This document shows, one piece after another, positions 9,044-18,300 of a DNA stretch of 64,000 bases. The stretch covers positions 124,001-188,000 of the forward strand of contig NZ_JABGNA010000004.1 of assembly GCF_013149275.1 (NCBI RefSeq), read 5' to 3'. A program made the position numbers and the translations under genes. How positions within the stretch are numbered: the stretch's first letter is position 1; the number at the start of each line of letters is the position of its first letter. The notes under the pieces were generated by a model, which was not told the origin of the DNA, did no database searches, and was given only the letters and a program-made list of their open reading frames with translations. The stretch comes from Mucilaginibacter sp. SG564 (GTDB lineage: Bacteria; Bacteroidota; Bacteroidia; Sphingobacteriales; Sphingobacteriaceae).

Positions 9044-9072
9044 AGAGACGCACGATGTGCGTCTCTTTTTTT
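9044..9072 (+). terminator. lysS terminator
   Basis: AGAGACGCAC (9044-9053) and GTGCGTCTCT (9057-9066) form a perfect 10-bp stem around GAT and are followed by T residues to 9072. The GAGACGCA core is the same as in the palindromes at 62679-62740, so this terminator belongs to a repeated palindrome family. Confidence 0.9.
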
Positions 9073-9214
9073 GTTGGAAGGCACTAAAACCTCGCCAATT
9101 TGAGTATCCATATTTAAATTGGCAAAAAACTAAAAAATGTATTAAAAAAATTTAAGGTTTTAATGTCCTCATCGCTATTAGTCACCCTATGATCGCTTTT
9201 CAAAAGATATTTGT

Positions 9215-9222
9215 TATTTTTG
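9215..9222 (+). promoter_or_regulatory. Possible -7 box for nuclease-NTPase gene
   Basis: TATTTTTG fits TAnnTTTG and lies 24 bases before the chosen ATG. No TTG is found 19 bases upstream, so the promoter is weak or has a different -33 element. Confidence 0.4.
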
Positions 9223-9245
9223 AAATAACCTAATGAGATCACTTG

Positions 9246-11729
9246 ATGTTTACTATTGATGAAAGCTTTGAAAACTTTGACGCATACAGCAAAAACATAT
9301 CAACTTATATCACTATTGACCTATCTGAATCCGATACACGCTCCAAGTTAATCGATTCGTTATTAATCAATGTACTTGGGTGGGATGAGCTTGACATTCA
9401 ACGGGAAGGGCGTGTCGACTCTGGATATTTCGACTACAAAGTTTCATTGCCAGGTTTTCACTTTTTGATTGAAGCCAAAAAGCAATTTGTCGATTTCGTT
9501 TTACCTAATAAGCATAAAAACTGTTTGATCAAATCAATTTATAAGGAAAATGCTGAAGTAATTGATCAAATTCAGAAGTATTCAGTTGATTTGGGTACTC
9601 AGTTCGGAATCTTTACTAACGGCAAGCAATTTATTTTCTTGAAATTATTCAACATAGATGGAAAACCGTGGAAAGACAACCAATGTCTTTTATTCAATGG
9701 ATTAGAAGATGTTAAAGAGCGCTTTGTTGAATTTTACGAGAACTTTTCAAAGTTTGCCATTATCAATAACGGCGGGTTCAAATATTTAGAGGCTAGCGCT
9801 TCTATATCTTACCGAACGGTCTTATCAACACTTATTGATCGAGACAAAGAACAGATACGAAATACCTTAAGTGCTAAACTCGCTCCTATTATCACTAATA
9901 TTTTTGGAGAAATTTTTTCCGAAGAAAAAGACGATGACCTCGAATTTATTAATTCATGTTTTGTTCAGAATGAAGAGGTTAAGAAGAACCGGAATGAAAT
10001 TCAAAAGTTATTCAGTGATACCGCTCCTAAACTAGCGGAAGTTGTGCCAGCCCAAAACTTTAGTAGTTTAAGTGGACAAATTAAAAATGAACTCAATCAA
10101 GTTGCATCGATCAGACACGCACCACCCAAACCAATAATTATTATCGGCTCAAAAGGTTCAGGCAAAACAACATTTTTAAACTATCTCTTCAAGTATAGAC
10201 TTGTTGACAAGGACATACCTGACCACATGACGGTATATCTTGATCTAAGAAGATACTTTGATAAAGAACAATATTTCGAAGCTGAACATATATGCCGCGA
10301 CATTATTGAACTTGTTTTTGAAAAATATGCTAACATGAATTTATATTCTCTGACAGCATTAAAACGTATTTTTTATAAGGAGATACAAAGAAATGATACG
10401 AACATATGGGAATGGTGTAAAGCAAATGATGAGCAGGTTTATAATCAAAAACTGTCTGAGTTTTTAGAAAACGAGCAAAAAAATAAAATTATTTTCTTTG
10501 AAAAGCTATCAAAATATTTAATACGTGAACGTCGAAAACGATTGATTATCATTATCGATAACGCTGACCAGTTTGAAACGCGTATACAGGAGAAGGTGTT
10601 CGTATTCTCACATTCACTTTCAAAACAAAGCTTATGCAGTACAGTAATTTCTTTGCGAGAAGGATATTATCACAAATGGCGGTCAGCACCGCCTTTCGAT
10701 GCTTATGAAAGTAATGTTTATCATATATCAGCACCCAAGTATTCTGAGGTACTACAAAAAAGGATTGATTTTGCTTTAAATAAGACTTCTGTTAATGGTA
10801 GTACAAAAGGAACAGTGGAGGGCTTTAAGATAGAAATGCCGAATCAATCAATTTATGAATTTTTGCACGGTTTAAAGCATTCTTTATTCGCTGACCAGAA
10901 CTCTGAACTTGTCGATTTCTTAAGTTTCACAACATTTCCTAATATTAGGGATGGACTGCGGATCTTTTCATCATTTTTGACATCTGGTCATACAAAAGTG
11001 TCCGAATATATTATCCAAGAGCGATTTCGACAAGATAATCAATATTTCCATCCAGTTCCAATACACGAGTTCATTAAATCCATAGGCTTACAAAATAAGA
11101 CCTATTATCATTCAGATACTAGTATTGTTCACAATCTTTTTTTGCCGCCAACTAATAGTAACAGTCATTTTCTGAAATGGTACATGTTATTAAACCTACA
11201 ACAACAACATGATCAGATTGGTGAAAGCAAAACAATTGAATATGAAGCGTTTGTTGAAACATTTAATGGATTAGGCTTTAATACGGATGCAATTTTGGCT
11301 TCAGTGGCTACTCTGCTTGCTCATAACTTTATAGACTCTGATCAGCAGGTCAGTGATATTCAATGGAAAACTTTACCTATTATACAGCAAATCAGCCTTA
11401 CAGCCAAAGGTTATTATTACGTAAAAGCGCTAATGGGCAGATTTCATTATCTTGATTTAGTAGTCCAAGATACACCTATTTATGATACCGAAAGTTTTGA
11501 TAATATTAAAGCGAGTTTTCCACGTACTATTACTGCAAAATATAAACAAATGGAAGCTAGAATAAATACAGTTATTCAATTCATGGACTATCTAAAAAAA
11601 ATGGAAGCTATGGTCTCTAAACAAGTTATAGCGACTTGTGGATCAGTAACAGAAATAATAGAAACGACCTTGAATTCAGAAATTCAACAAATCCAGGAGA
11701 CCAGCGACAAAAAGAAACCATCTCATTAG
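9246..11729 (+). CDS. HsdR_N-like nuclease fused to STAND-like P-loop NTPase
   Basis: An 827-residue protein that fits a single-gene defence factor. Residues ~25-140 resemble the N-terminal nuclease domain of type I restriction R subunits: TRSKLIDSLLINVLGWD, then D63 in GYFDYKV, E76-x-K78 in LIEAKK, a Q108xxxY112 motif and GIFTNGKQFIFL. These are the PD-(D/E)XK plus QxxxY residues. A P-loop NTPase follows, with Walker A GSKGSGKT at ~301-308 and Walker B LIIIIDNADQ with D438. The C-terminal ~350 residues look helical and end in a coiled segment. No SNF2-type helicase motifs and no M or S subunit are present, so it is not a normal restriction system. ATG 9246 is preferred to the TTG just before it. 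The gene is visibly AT-richer than lysS. The defence role is inference. Confidence 0.75.
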   Translation: MFTIDESFENFDAYSKNISTYITIDLSESDTRSKLIDSLLINVLGWDELDIQREGRVDSGYFDYKVSLPGFHFLIEAKKQFVDFVLPNKHKNCLIKSIYKENAEVIDQIQKYSVDLGTQFGIFTNGKQFIFLKLFNIDGKPWKDNQCLLFNGLEDVKERFVEFYENFSKFAIINNGGFKYLEASASISYRTVLSTLIDRDKEQIRNTLSAKLAPIITNIFGEIFSEEKDDDLEFINSCFVQNEEVKKNRNEIQKLFSDTAPKLAEVVPAQNFSSLSGQIKNELNQVASIRHAPPKPIIIIGSKGSGKTTFLNYLFKYRLVDKDIPDHMTVYLDLRRYFDKEQYFEAEHICRDIIELVFEKYANMNLYSLTALKRIFYKEIQRNDTNIWEWCKANDEQVYNQKLSEFLENEQKNKIIFFEKLSKYLIRERRKRLIIIIDNADQFETRIQEKVFVFSHSLSKQSLCSTVISLREGYYHKWRSAPPFDAYESNVYHISAPKYSEVLQKRIDFALNKTSVNGSTKGTVEGFKIEMPNQSIYEFLHGLKHSLFADQNSELVDFLSFTTFPNIRDGLRIFSSFLTSGHTKVSEYIIQERFRQDNQYFHPVPIHEFIKSIGLQNKTYYHSDTSIVHNLFLPPTNSNSHFLKWYMLLNLQQQHDQIGESKTIEYEAFVETFNGLGFNTDAILASVATLLAHNFIDSDQQVSDIQWKTLPIIQQISLTAKGYYYVKALMGRFHYLDLVVQDTPIYDTESFDNIKASFPRTITAKYKQMEARINTVIQFMDYLKKMEAMVSKQVIATCGSVTEIIETTLNSEIQQIQETSDKKKPSH

Positions 11730-11747
11730 CCAGTTTATCCCCCCTTC

Positions 11748-11820
11748 GCTGGCGCACGCGTGCCGCGTGTGCTTTCATTAAGCATATATCGGAGGAAACA
11801 CGCGAAACGCGTGCACCAGC
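11748..11820. repeat. 23-nt imperfect inverted repeat after nuclease-NTPase gene
   Basis: Arms at 11748-11770 and 11798-11820 match as reverse complements over 23 positions with three mismatches (GCTGGCGCACGCGT against ACGCGTGCACCAGC at the outside, CGCGTGT against ACACGCG inside). It starts 18 bases after the stop codon and may act as a terminator or mark an insertion edge. It is markedly GC-rich beside an AT-rich gene. Confidence 0.7.
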
Positions 11821-11910
11821 TATAACAATAACCATATTTTTATATCGCTCTTAACCGCTATTTGCTTATTTTTCCTACATTCAATTTGCTAAGGGAACCA
11901 TCGGCTATTT

Positions 11911-12480
11911 ATGGATAAATTACGGAAACATATTGAGGAGATAATTACGGTAAGTGATGAAGAGTTTGCGCATATTAAAACGTTTTTTACGCTAAAAAGA
12001 GTTAAAAAACACCAATACCTGATTCAGGAGGGAGACCAGGCCAATTTCGAATATTTGATCATGTCGGGTATTTTCAGAATGTTTTACCTCGATAGTGAAG
12101 GCAAGGAGCACATTGTACAATTTGCAGGGGAAAACTGGTGGATGGCCGACTATCAAGCCTATTTCAATGAAAAAAAGGCCGATCTGTACATCACCTGTAT
12201 GGAGGATGCCGAGGTATTATGCATGACCCTTCAGGGACGGGAAAAGCTGTCGGCCGATCTGCATAAAATGGAGCATTTTTTCAGGGTGAAACTCACCAAA
12301 GGATACGTAGCACAACAACGGAGGATCATCTCCCTGCTTGCCGGTAACCCGCAACAACGGTATGAAGAGTTTGGTAAACTTTATCCGCATTTGATGCAAA
12401 AGATCCCCAAAAAATATATCGCCGAATACCTGGGAGTAAGTCGAGAAACCTTAAGCCGGCTCTATTCTGCAAACAAATAA
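11911..12480 (+). CDS. Crp/Fnr-family transcriptional regulator
   Basis: A 189-residue regulator with an N-terminal cyclic-nucleotide-binding-type jelly roll (about residues 15-115; QEGDQANFEYLIMSGIFRMFY and ENWWMADYQAYF) and a C-terminal winged helix with recognition region KKYIAEYLGVSRETLSRLY. The jelly roll lacks the Arg/Ser phosphate-binding signature of true cAMP receptors, so the ligand is unknown; many Bacteroidota members of this type sit beside stress or detoxification genes. Here a DJ-1 family gene and a monooxygenase follow, separated by a terminator. Confident as to family, not as to targets. Confidence 0.9.
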   Translation: MDKLRKHIEEIITVSDEEFAHIKTFFTLKRVKKHQYLIQEGDQANFEYLIMSGIFRMFYLDSEGKEHIVQFAGENWWMADYQAYFNEKKADLYITCMEDAEVLCMTLQGREKLSADLHKMEHFFRVKLTKGYVAQQRRIISLLAGNPQQRYEEFGKLYPHLMQKIPKKYIAEYLGVSRETLSRLYSANK

Positions 12481-12490
12481 CCATTAACGA

Positions 12491-12515
12491 GTGTGATTCC
12501 CGTCACACTTTTTTT
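12491..12515 (+). terminator. Terminator of Crp-like gene
   Basis: GTGTGA (12491-12496) and TCACAC (12503-12508) form a 6-bp stem followed by seven T residues, ten bases after the stop codon. Confidence 0.8.
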
Positions 12516-12601
12516 GTGACTTGCCTCCTCGCGGCGGGGCTGCTCAAATGTTGAAATTTGAAATATCAAAACAACTAATTGATCATTTAAAATTTAAAGT
12601 C

Positions 12602-13282
12602 ATGAAAAAGAAAATTTTAATCATCGTTTCCAATGCTAACACCATTGGCCCGCATAACAGAAGAACAGGCAACTTTTTACCCGAAGTAGCCCACCCCTAC
12701 GCCGAATTTGATAAAGCCGGTTACCAGATAGATTTTGCCAGTTTATCGGGCGATACACCTTACCTGGATGCCCTTAATCTGGCCGATGATCCGGATAATT
12801 TAAAATTTCTTACAGGTAATGGCTGGGCCGATATGCAAAAGGCGTCGAAGCTGGATACCGTAGATGTAAGCGCTTATGATGCCATATTTATGCCCGGTGG
12901 CCTTGCCCCCATGGTTGACATGCCCGAAGCGCCTCTACTTAAACAAGTAATCAAAGAAACCTACGAACGCAATGCTGTTGTAAGTGCCGTTTGTCATGGC
13001 CCGGTATCTTTGCTTAATGTAAAACTGAGCAATGGTTCTTACCTGGTGGATGGCAAAAATATCGCATCTTTTACCACCGAGGAAGAAGATAATTACGCCA
13101 GGCAGGATGTTCCTTTTGATTTGCAAACCGCATTGACCCAACAGGGTGCCATTTATCAAGTTGCAGCGCCATGGTCTGCCAATAGTGTGCAGGACGGTAA
13201 CCTGGTAACCGGGCAAAATCCAGCTTCGGCAAAGGGCGTAGGCGAAAAAGTAGTCGCACTTTTAGAAGCCACTAAAGCATAA
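12602..13282 (+). CDS. DJ-1/PfpI family protein (type 1 glutamine amidotransferase-like)
   Basis: A 226-residue protein of the DJ-1/PfpI superfamily in its Hsp31/YajL-like branch: proteins reported as glyoxalases, deglycases or chaperones acting on methylglyoxal-type damage. The nucleophilic elbow AVCHGP places the Cys at residue 131. The conserved acidic residue lies in the early segment GNFLPEVAHPYAEF, and a PGG turn follows DAIFMPGG. I start at ATG 12602 (MKKKILIIVSNAN), since the first beta strand begins there. The 27 residues encoded upstream look like leader sequence. It lies after a Crp-like regulator gene and 51 bases before a monooxygenase gene, suggesting co-expression with the latter. 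Confidence 0.9.
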   Translation: MKKKILIIVSNANTIGPHNRRTGNFLPEVAHPYAEFDKAGYQIDFASLSGDTPYLDALNLADDPDNLKFLTGNGWADMQKASKLDTVDVSAYDAIFMPGGLAPMVDMPEAPLLKQVIKETYERNAVVSAVCHGPVSLLNVKLSNGSYLVDGKNIASFTTEEEDNYARQDVPFDLQTALTQQGAIYQVAAPWSANSVQDGNLVTGQNPASAKGVGEKVVALLEATKA

Positions 13283-13333
13283 TTTACTAACCGAGCGTAT
13301 AACTAAATGGTTCAGTACCAAAATTATAAAAAG

Positions 13334-13639
13334 ATGAGCAAACAACCCATTCATGTATTCGCCAAATGGCAGGTTAAAGAAGGCCAGCTAAGCATAGTAC
13401 TCAACTTACTTCGGGAGGTTGCGAAAAAAAGCATCCAGGAAGAAGGGAACCTCTTTTACAATATCAACCAAAGCAATTCAGATGTAAACACCTTGTTATT
13501 ATTTGAAGGCTACACAGATGAACAAGCCGTGGCAGAACACCGAAATTCGGAACATTTTCAAACGCTTGTTATTGGGCAGATAGTTCCATTGCTGGTGGAG
13601 CGGGAAGTTATTTTAGCGACTCAGCTAATTTTAGATTGA
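13334..13639 (+). CDS. Antibiotic biosynthesis monooxygenase (ABM) domain protein
   Basis: A 101-residue single-domain protein of the dimeric alpha/beta-barrel ABM family (YgiN/LsrG-like). It starts HVFAKWQVKEGQLSIVLNLLREVAKKSIQEEGNLFYNI and contains FEGYTDEQAVAEHRNSEHFQTL, the typical helix with the conserved His. Such proteins oxidise or isomerise small quinone-like or signal compounds without a bound cofactor. An in-frame ATG at 13307 would add nine residues, but homologues usually begin close to the first strand, so 13334 is preferred. It probably shares a transcript with the DJ-1 family gene upstream. Confidence 0.85.
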   Translation: MSKQPIHVFAKWQVKEGQLSIVLNLLREVAKKSIQEEGNLFYNINQSNSDVNTLLLFEGYTDEQAVAEHRNSEHFQTLVIGQIVPLLVEREVILATQLILD

Positions 13640-13650
13640 AGGATCTGTAA

Positions 13651-13685
13651 TAAAACACCCCTGTAAAATTCACAGGGATGTTTTA
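13651..13685 (+). terminator. Hairpin after ABM gene
   Basis: TAAAACACCCCTGT (13651-13664) pairs with ACAGGGATGTTTTA (13672-13685), 14 pairs with one G-T, starting 12 bases after the stop. The T residues lie in the stem itself, as is frequent for bidirectional terminators. Confidence 0.65.
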
Positions 13686-13857
13686 GGTAAATGTTACTGG
13701 TATTTAAACAACCTGTATTTGATCTCCGCTTGCTCTGCAAACATTCCCCCTATGGTAGAAAATGGCTAACCCCCCCCTTATATTGTCGCGATTGCACCGC
13801 ATGTTTGTATCTTATACTCTTTAAATTTGATTAATAACTAAAACTTATAGATACAAC

Positions 13858-14427
13858 ATGAGAAAGATCAGAATTTTCGAACACATCTCGCTGGATGGCG
13901 TGATAGAGCACGATGGAGATTACACCTATGGCGCATGGACCACACCTTACAGAAGCCCTGCCGGAGCAGCCTTACTATTTGAAGCATACGGGCCAAACTT
14001 TGACCTACTGCTTGGCCGCCATACCTACGATATATTTAGTAACTTTTGGCCTACTGCTGGTGATTTTCCAATGGCGAATGCTATAAACGCTGCAACAAAA
14101 CACATTGCAACCCACCGGCCCGACAGCCTGGAATGGGGCCCGGTAAAGAGTTTGGATGAGGACACTATAAAGGCCATCCGCGATCTTAAATCAACAGACG
14201 GTCCCGATCTGATCGTTGTAGGAAGCTCAACATTAACCTCTCTATTGCTTGACCAGGGGCTGGCCGACGAGGTGGTACTCATCACCTACCCTGTTTTGCT
14301 GGGTCGGGGTAAACGCTTATTGGCCGACAGTATTGACGCCAGGGAACTTGCCTTTGTCGATTCGAAAACCACACCTACTGGCTTGCTCGTGAGCACTTAT
14401 AAGCATCTTGGGCCACTGAAAAAATGA
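13858..14427 (+). CDS. Dihydrofolate reductase family protein (RibD C-terminal-like)
   Basis: A 189-residue protein with the RibD_C/DHFR-like fold, often annotated YyaP/YwjB-like. It begins with KIRIFEHISLDGVIEHDGDYTYGAW, then LLLGRHTYDIFSNFWP and GPDLIVVGSSTLTSLLLDQGLADEVVLITYPVLLGRGKRLL, the signature stretches of the family. It probably binds NADPH, but the substrate is unknown. A paralogous gene of nearly the same length lies ~190 bases downstream. It is monocistronic, with a hairpin just after its stop. Confidence 0.88.
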   Translation: MRKIRIFEHISLDGVIEHDGDYTYGAWTTPYRSPAGAALLFEAYGPNFDLLLGRHTYDIFSNFWPTAGDFPMANAINAATKHIATHRPDSLEWGPVKSLDEDTIKAIRDLKSTDGPDLIVVGSSTLTSLLLDQGLADEVVLITYPVLLGRGKRLLADSIDARELAFVDSKTTPTGLLVSTYKHLGPLKK

Positions 14428-14436
14428 TCTTCCCTG

Positions 14437-14469
14437 ATGTAGGTACACGCATAGCGCGTGTGCCTACAT
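14437..14469. terminator. Hairpin after first DHFR-like gene
   Basis: ATGTAGGTACACGC (14437-14450) pairs with GCGTGTGCCTACAT (14456-14469), 14 positions with one T-G wobble, ten bases after the stop. No T run follows. It may be a repeated palindromic element acting as terminator. Confidence 0.6.
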
Positions 14470-14617
14470 AATTGTCTGTAATTTAATAAATGAACAGCGT
14501 CTGCCTCACTTTTCTATATACTGCTTATGAATGATATCGTGTATGCCCTTAACATCCAGAGCAGTTTACAGACATTTATAATGGAAACAAACATCATCAC
14601 ATTTAAAAACGAATGTT

Positions 14618-15184
14618 ATGCGAAAATTAAAATTACAGGTACAAATGACCATTGATGGCTTTGTAGCCGGGCCAAATGGCGAGCTGGACTGGATGTGGAT
14701 TCCGGGCGACCAGGATGAAACAGGTTTCAACAAAGCGATTGAGCTGGCCGACAGTTGCGACACCATTTTGCTGGGCCGCAAAATGACCCGCGATTTCATT
14801 GATCATTGGGAGAACGGATTAGTTGTCGATGGCGTCAGTCCTCACCAATCTTTAGCGCAACGTATGGTGAGTATGCGCAAGATCGTTTTCAGCCGTACAC
14901 AAACCACCATCAAGGGCAAAAACGTAGAAGTGGAGAACGGGGACCTGGCTACTGCAGTGCAAGCATTGAAAAAACAACCGGGTAAAGATATTATTGTTTA
15001 TGGAGGCGCCGACTTTGCAAGCTCTCTCATCAGCCATAACCTTATTGATGAATATTACATTATCCGGAACCCGGTTGCTATCGGAACTGGCCTTTCTATT
15101 TTTAAGGATAAAAAAGTGCTGCGATTAGAGAGTTCAACCGCCTTCAAAAACGGGAAAATACTCCAGAAATATCTGCCGGCATAA
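14618..15184 (+). CDS. Dihydrofolate reductase family protein, second paralogue
   Basis: A 188-residue RibD_C/DHFR-like protein: KLKLQVQMTIDGFVAGPNGELDWMWIPGDQD at the start, then DTILLGRKMTRDFIDHW, KIVFSRTQTTIKGKNVEVENGD and KDIIVYGGADFASSLISHNLIDEYYIIRNPVAIGTGLSIF. The core matches the paralogue upstream, but the N-terminal loop carries DWMW, typical of a different subgroup, so this is not a recent duplicate. It probably uses NADPH; the substrate is unknown. It is separated from its upstream paralogue by a hairpin. Confidence 0.88.
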   Translation: MRKLKLQVQMTIDGFVAGPNGELDWMWIPGDQDETGFNKAIELADSCDTILLGRKMTRDFIDHWENGLVVDGVSPHQSLAQRMVSMRKIVFSRTQTTIKGKNVEVENGDLATAVQALKKQPGKDIIVYGGADFASSLISHNLIDEYYIIRNPVAIGTGLSIFKDKKVLRLESSTAFKNGKILQKYLPA

Positions 15185-15215
15185 AGCTGGAAATCTATCT
15201 GTTAAAATATAAAAA

Positions 15216-15243
15216 TGCGCTCCGGATCTCACCCCGGAACGCA
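15216..15243 (-). terminator. Terminator of the AraC-FtsX fusion gene
   Basis: TGCG-C-TCCGG (15216-15225) pairs with CCGGA-A-CGCA (15234-15243) with one mismatch. On the minus strand the stem is followed by ATTTTTATATTTT. It lies 78 bases after the stop at 15321. Confidence 0.65.
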
Positions 15244-15320
15244 CCACATTAACGTGTCAACTAAACCTCAGATCTCACCTTATTTGACCCAAGCTCTTTA
15301 CCGCAGAAGCGGCTTTTATA

Positions 15321-18300
15321 TTATTCGCTTCGCAAGCTCTTCACAGGGTTTGCTTTTGCCGCTTTTATTGCCTGGAAACTTATAGTTACCAGTGCAATAA
15401 TTGTTGCAGCAAGCCCGCCCACTACAAATAACCACCAACTGATGCTTATACGATAGGCATAAGCCTGCAACCATTGGTGCATGTAATACCACGCGATGGG
15501 CGCGGCAATGGCAAACGCAATGGTAATGAGTATTATAAATTCTTTTGAAAACAGATAGACAATATTCCCTGCAGTGGCACCAAGTACTTTACGGATGCCA
15601 ACTTCTTTTATCCGTTGCACGGCCATGAATGAAGCTAAACCATACAGGCCCAGGCAGCTAAGGAATATGGCAATTACCGCGAAAATTTTGTACAAAGCCG
15701 CTAACTGACTTTCCTGTTTGTAAAAACTGGCAATCTTATCATCCAAAAACTTGTACTCATAAACATAATCCGGGAATGTTTGCTCAAACATTTTTTTAAC
15801 AGATTCCATTGTGGAGGAAATGTTTTTGGTTGCCAGTTTTATTCCCGCCTGGTTGTACATTACAACGTCTGTGGTAATAAGTAATGGTGCAAGATCATTA
15901 CGAAAAGATCGGTCATTAAAATCTTTCAATACTCCAACAACCGGGCATTTTATCTGGTCGTTCCAGATGCTTATTTCTTTATTTAATATATCCTCAGGAT
16001 TTTTTATTCCCAGACTTTTCAGCAGCGACTCATTCACTAAAAACTCCTTTGTTAAATTTGAAGGTTGCAAATTTCTTCCGGCTATTAAAGTCAGCTTGTA
16101 AGCGGGAACATATTCGTTATCGGTGAATTTGGTGATTGCCTTAAAATCTGTTTCTTTTGTTGCATGGTCAAATCTAAGCGTACTCCACATATCATTACCA
16201 TTTTCAACCGGTGTGTTGGAGCTATAACTTACTACCTGCACCCCGCTTATCGATAGTAGCTGTTTTTTCAAATAATCCATTCTACTAAGACGAAGACTAT
16301 CTGTACGGAAAGGGACGTTTACAATAGCGTCTTTATCAAAGCCTAAGGGTTGATCCATAAAATAATCCATCTGCTTTACAATGATGAGCGTCCCGATGAT
16401 GAGTGCCTGGGCAATGATGAATTGAAAAACCACCAACCCCCTTCTTAATGAAATTCCGTTTCCGGTATTTGCTGTCAGTTTACTTTTTAAAGCGTTTACC
16501 GGATTGAAACGCGACAAAACAATAGCGGGATAGAAACCGGCGAGCACCGTTACGGCAATGGTTACAATCAAAAGAAATAAAATAATTGCCGGATTGCTGA
16601 ATATATTGAATGAAAGCGAAAGTTCTAAAAGTCGGCTTACAGCAGGCAATGCCAATATGGTGATAACCACTGCAGACATTACCGCGCTTATCACTATCAA
16701 AAATGTTTCAACGATGAATTGGATCTGCAATTGAGATTTACTACTCCCCAACACTTTTCTTACACCAACCTCCTTTGCCCTATTAACAGCCTGCGCAGTA
16801 GAGAGGTTGATAAAATTTACACAGGCAATTAACAGGATGAATGCCGCTATCAGCCACAATACATTGAGCAGTTGATGACTGATGGTTATATTACTGTAAT
16901 TACCCACCCGGGTATCATAATGCACCGCGCTTAATGGTTGTACAATATGACTATCCTTATTTTCCGGAGATTGCACCTTTTGTGAATAAGCTCTTAATTG
17001 CTGATTAAAATTATCAACCGAAATATTCGGCGGTAACAAAACATAGCAACCAAAATCAGTCCCTGTCCTATCCTCCCAATTGGTAGATTTTTCTATAATA
17101 CTTCCGGTAAAACCTGTTCCATAAGCCACAACAACTTTTAGCTGAAAGTCTGTATTTGCAGGTACGGGGGCAAGAATGCCCGAAACTTTCAATACTTCGG
17201 TGCCATGTTCAAATATATAGCCGCCAGCTCTTAGTTTAATAGTTTTGCCTATTGCTGTTTTCCAGTCGCCAAAATATTTTTCCGCGATCTCTTTTGTAAG
17301 CAATACATTGTTCGGATCTTCTAATGAGGTATACGAACCGGCAAGCAAAGGAAAATCAAATATTTTAAAAAATGAGGGCCCTGTAAAAAATACCCCCCGT
17401 TGTTCTTTAAATGTTTTTATTGGGGTTCCATTATTATCACCTATCAGCAACTCATCATCGCGGCTTGCAAAAATAGGGGCCACTTGTTCTATTTGCGGAA
17501 AAGATGTTTTCAGTCCTGTAGGCATTGGCAAAGGGACGTCCTTACCATAAGAAATATTTGCTGATTCCGAACGATGATATTCGGTTAGCACACGATAGAT
17601 ACGATCTTTCTTTTCATGAAAGTTATCAAAGCCTGTTTGAAACTGTATAATGATAAATATCACCATGCAAACGGCAATGCCAACAGCTAAGCCGGTAATA
17701 TTAATAGCAGCGTAACTTTTATTACGCATCAGGTTGCGCCGTGCTATTTTCAAATAATTCTTAAACATAAAGTTGCGATTTGATTTCCAATGAAACCACT
17801 TAGGGGCGATTTCATGCAACGAAATTACCGGCGCAAAACGGGATTGACGTCCCAAGTTATAAGATGGGCGCTCTTTTTTAAGTTCATTTTTATATTCAAC
17901 GGGGCTTTTCCCGGTTATTTGTTTAAAAATGCGGTTAAAAGTAGTTTTGGAATTGAACCCCGATTCAAATGCAATACCAAGCAGGGTAAGATGGGCATAA
18001 GCCGGGTCCTGCATTTTCCGAACAACATCCGCGACGCGATAGTCATTGATGAAATCATTGAAGCTTTTCTTGAATACCGTGTTGATAATGCGCGATAGTT
18101 CATGAAGACTTAGATCAAGCTTTCCGGCCAATGAGCTTAAGCTGAGTTCCGGATCCTGGTAATATAGACCGGTTTTCATAGTTTTCTTTAACCAGGTGGC
18201 TTTTTGCCTTAGTTCTGCCGGGAGCAATGGCTTTGAAAGTAAAGGTATTTCAGCCGGTGCGCCAGCCTCTGGTCTTAAGTATATCACAATAGCTATCCGG

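Noticed and set aside
9243..9245. TTG start for the nuclease-NTPase
   Set aside because: It lies directly before ATG 9246 in the same frame; the ATG is the simpler choice.
12521..12601. Longer start for the DJ-1 protein
   Set aside because: The extra 27 residues lack family similarity and begin just after a terminator, so they probably are untranslated.
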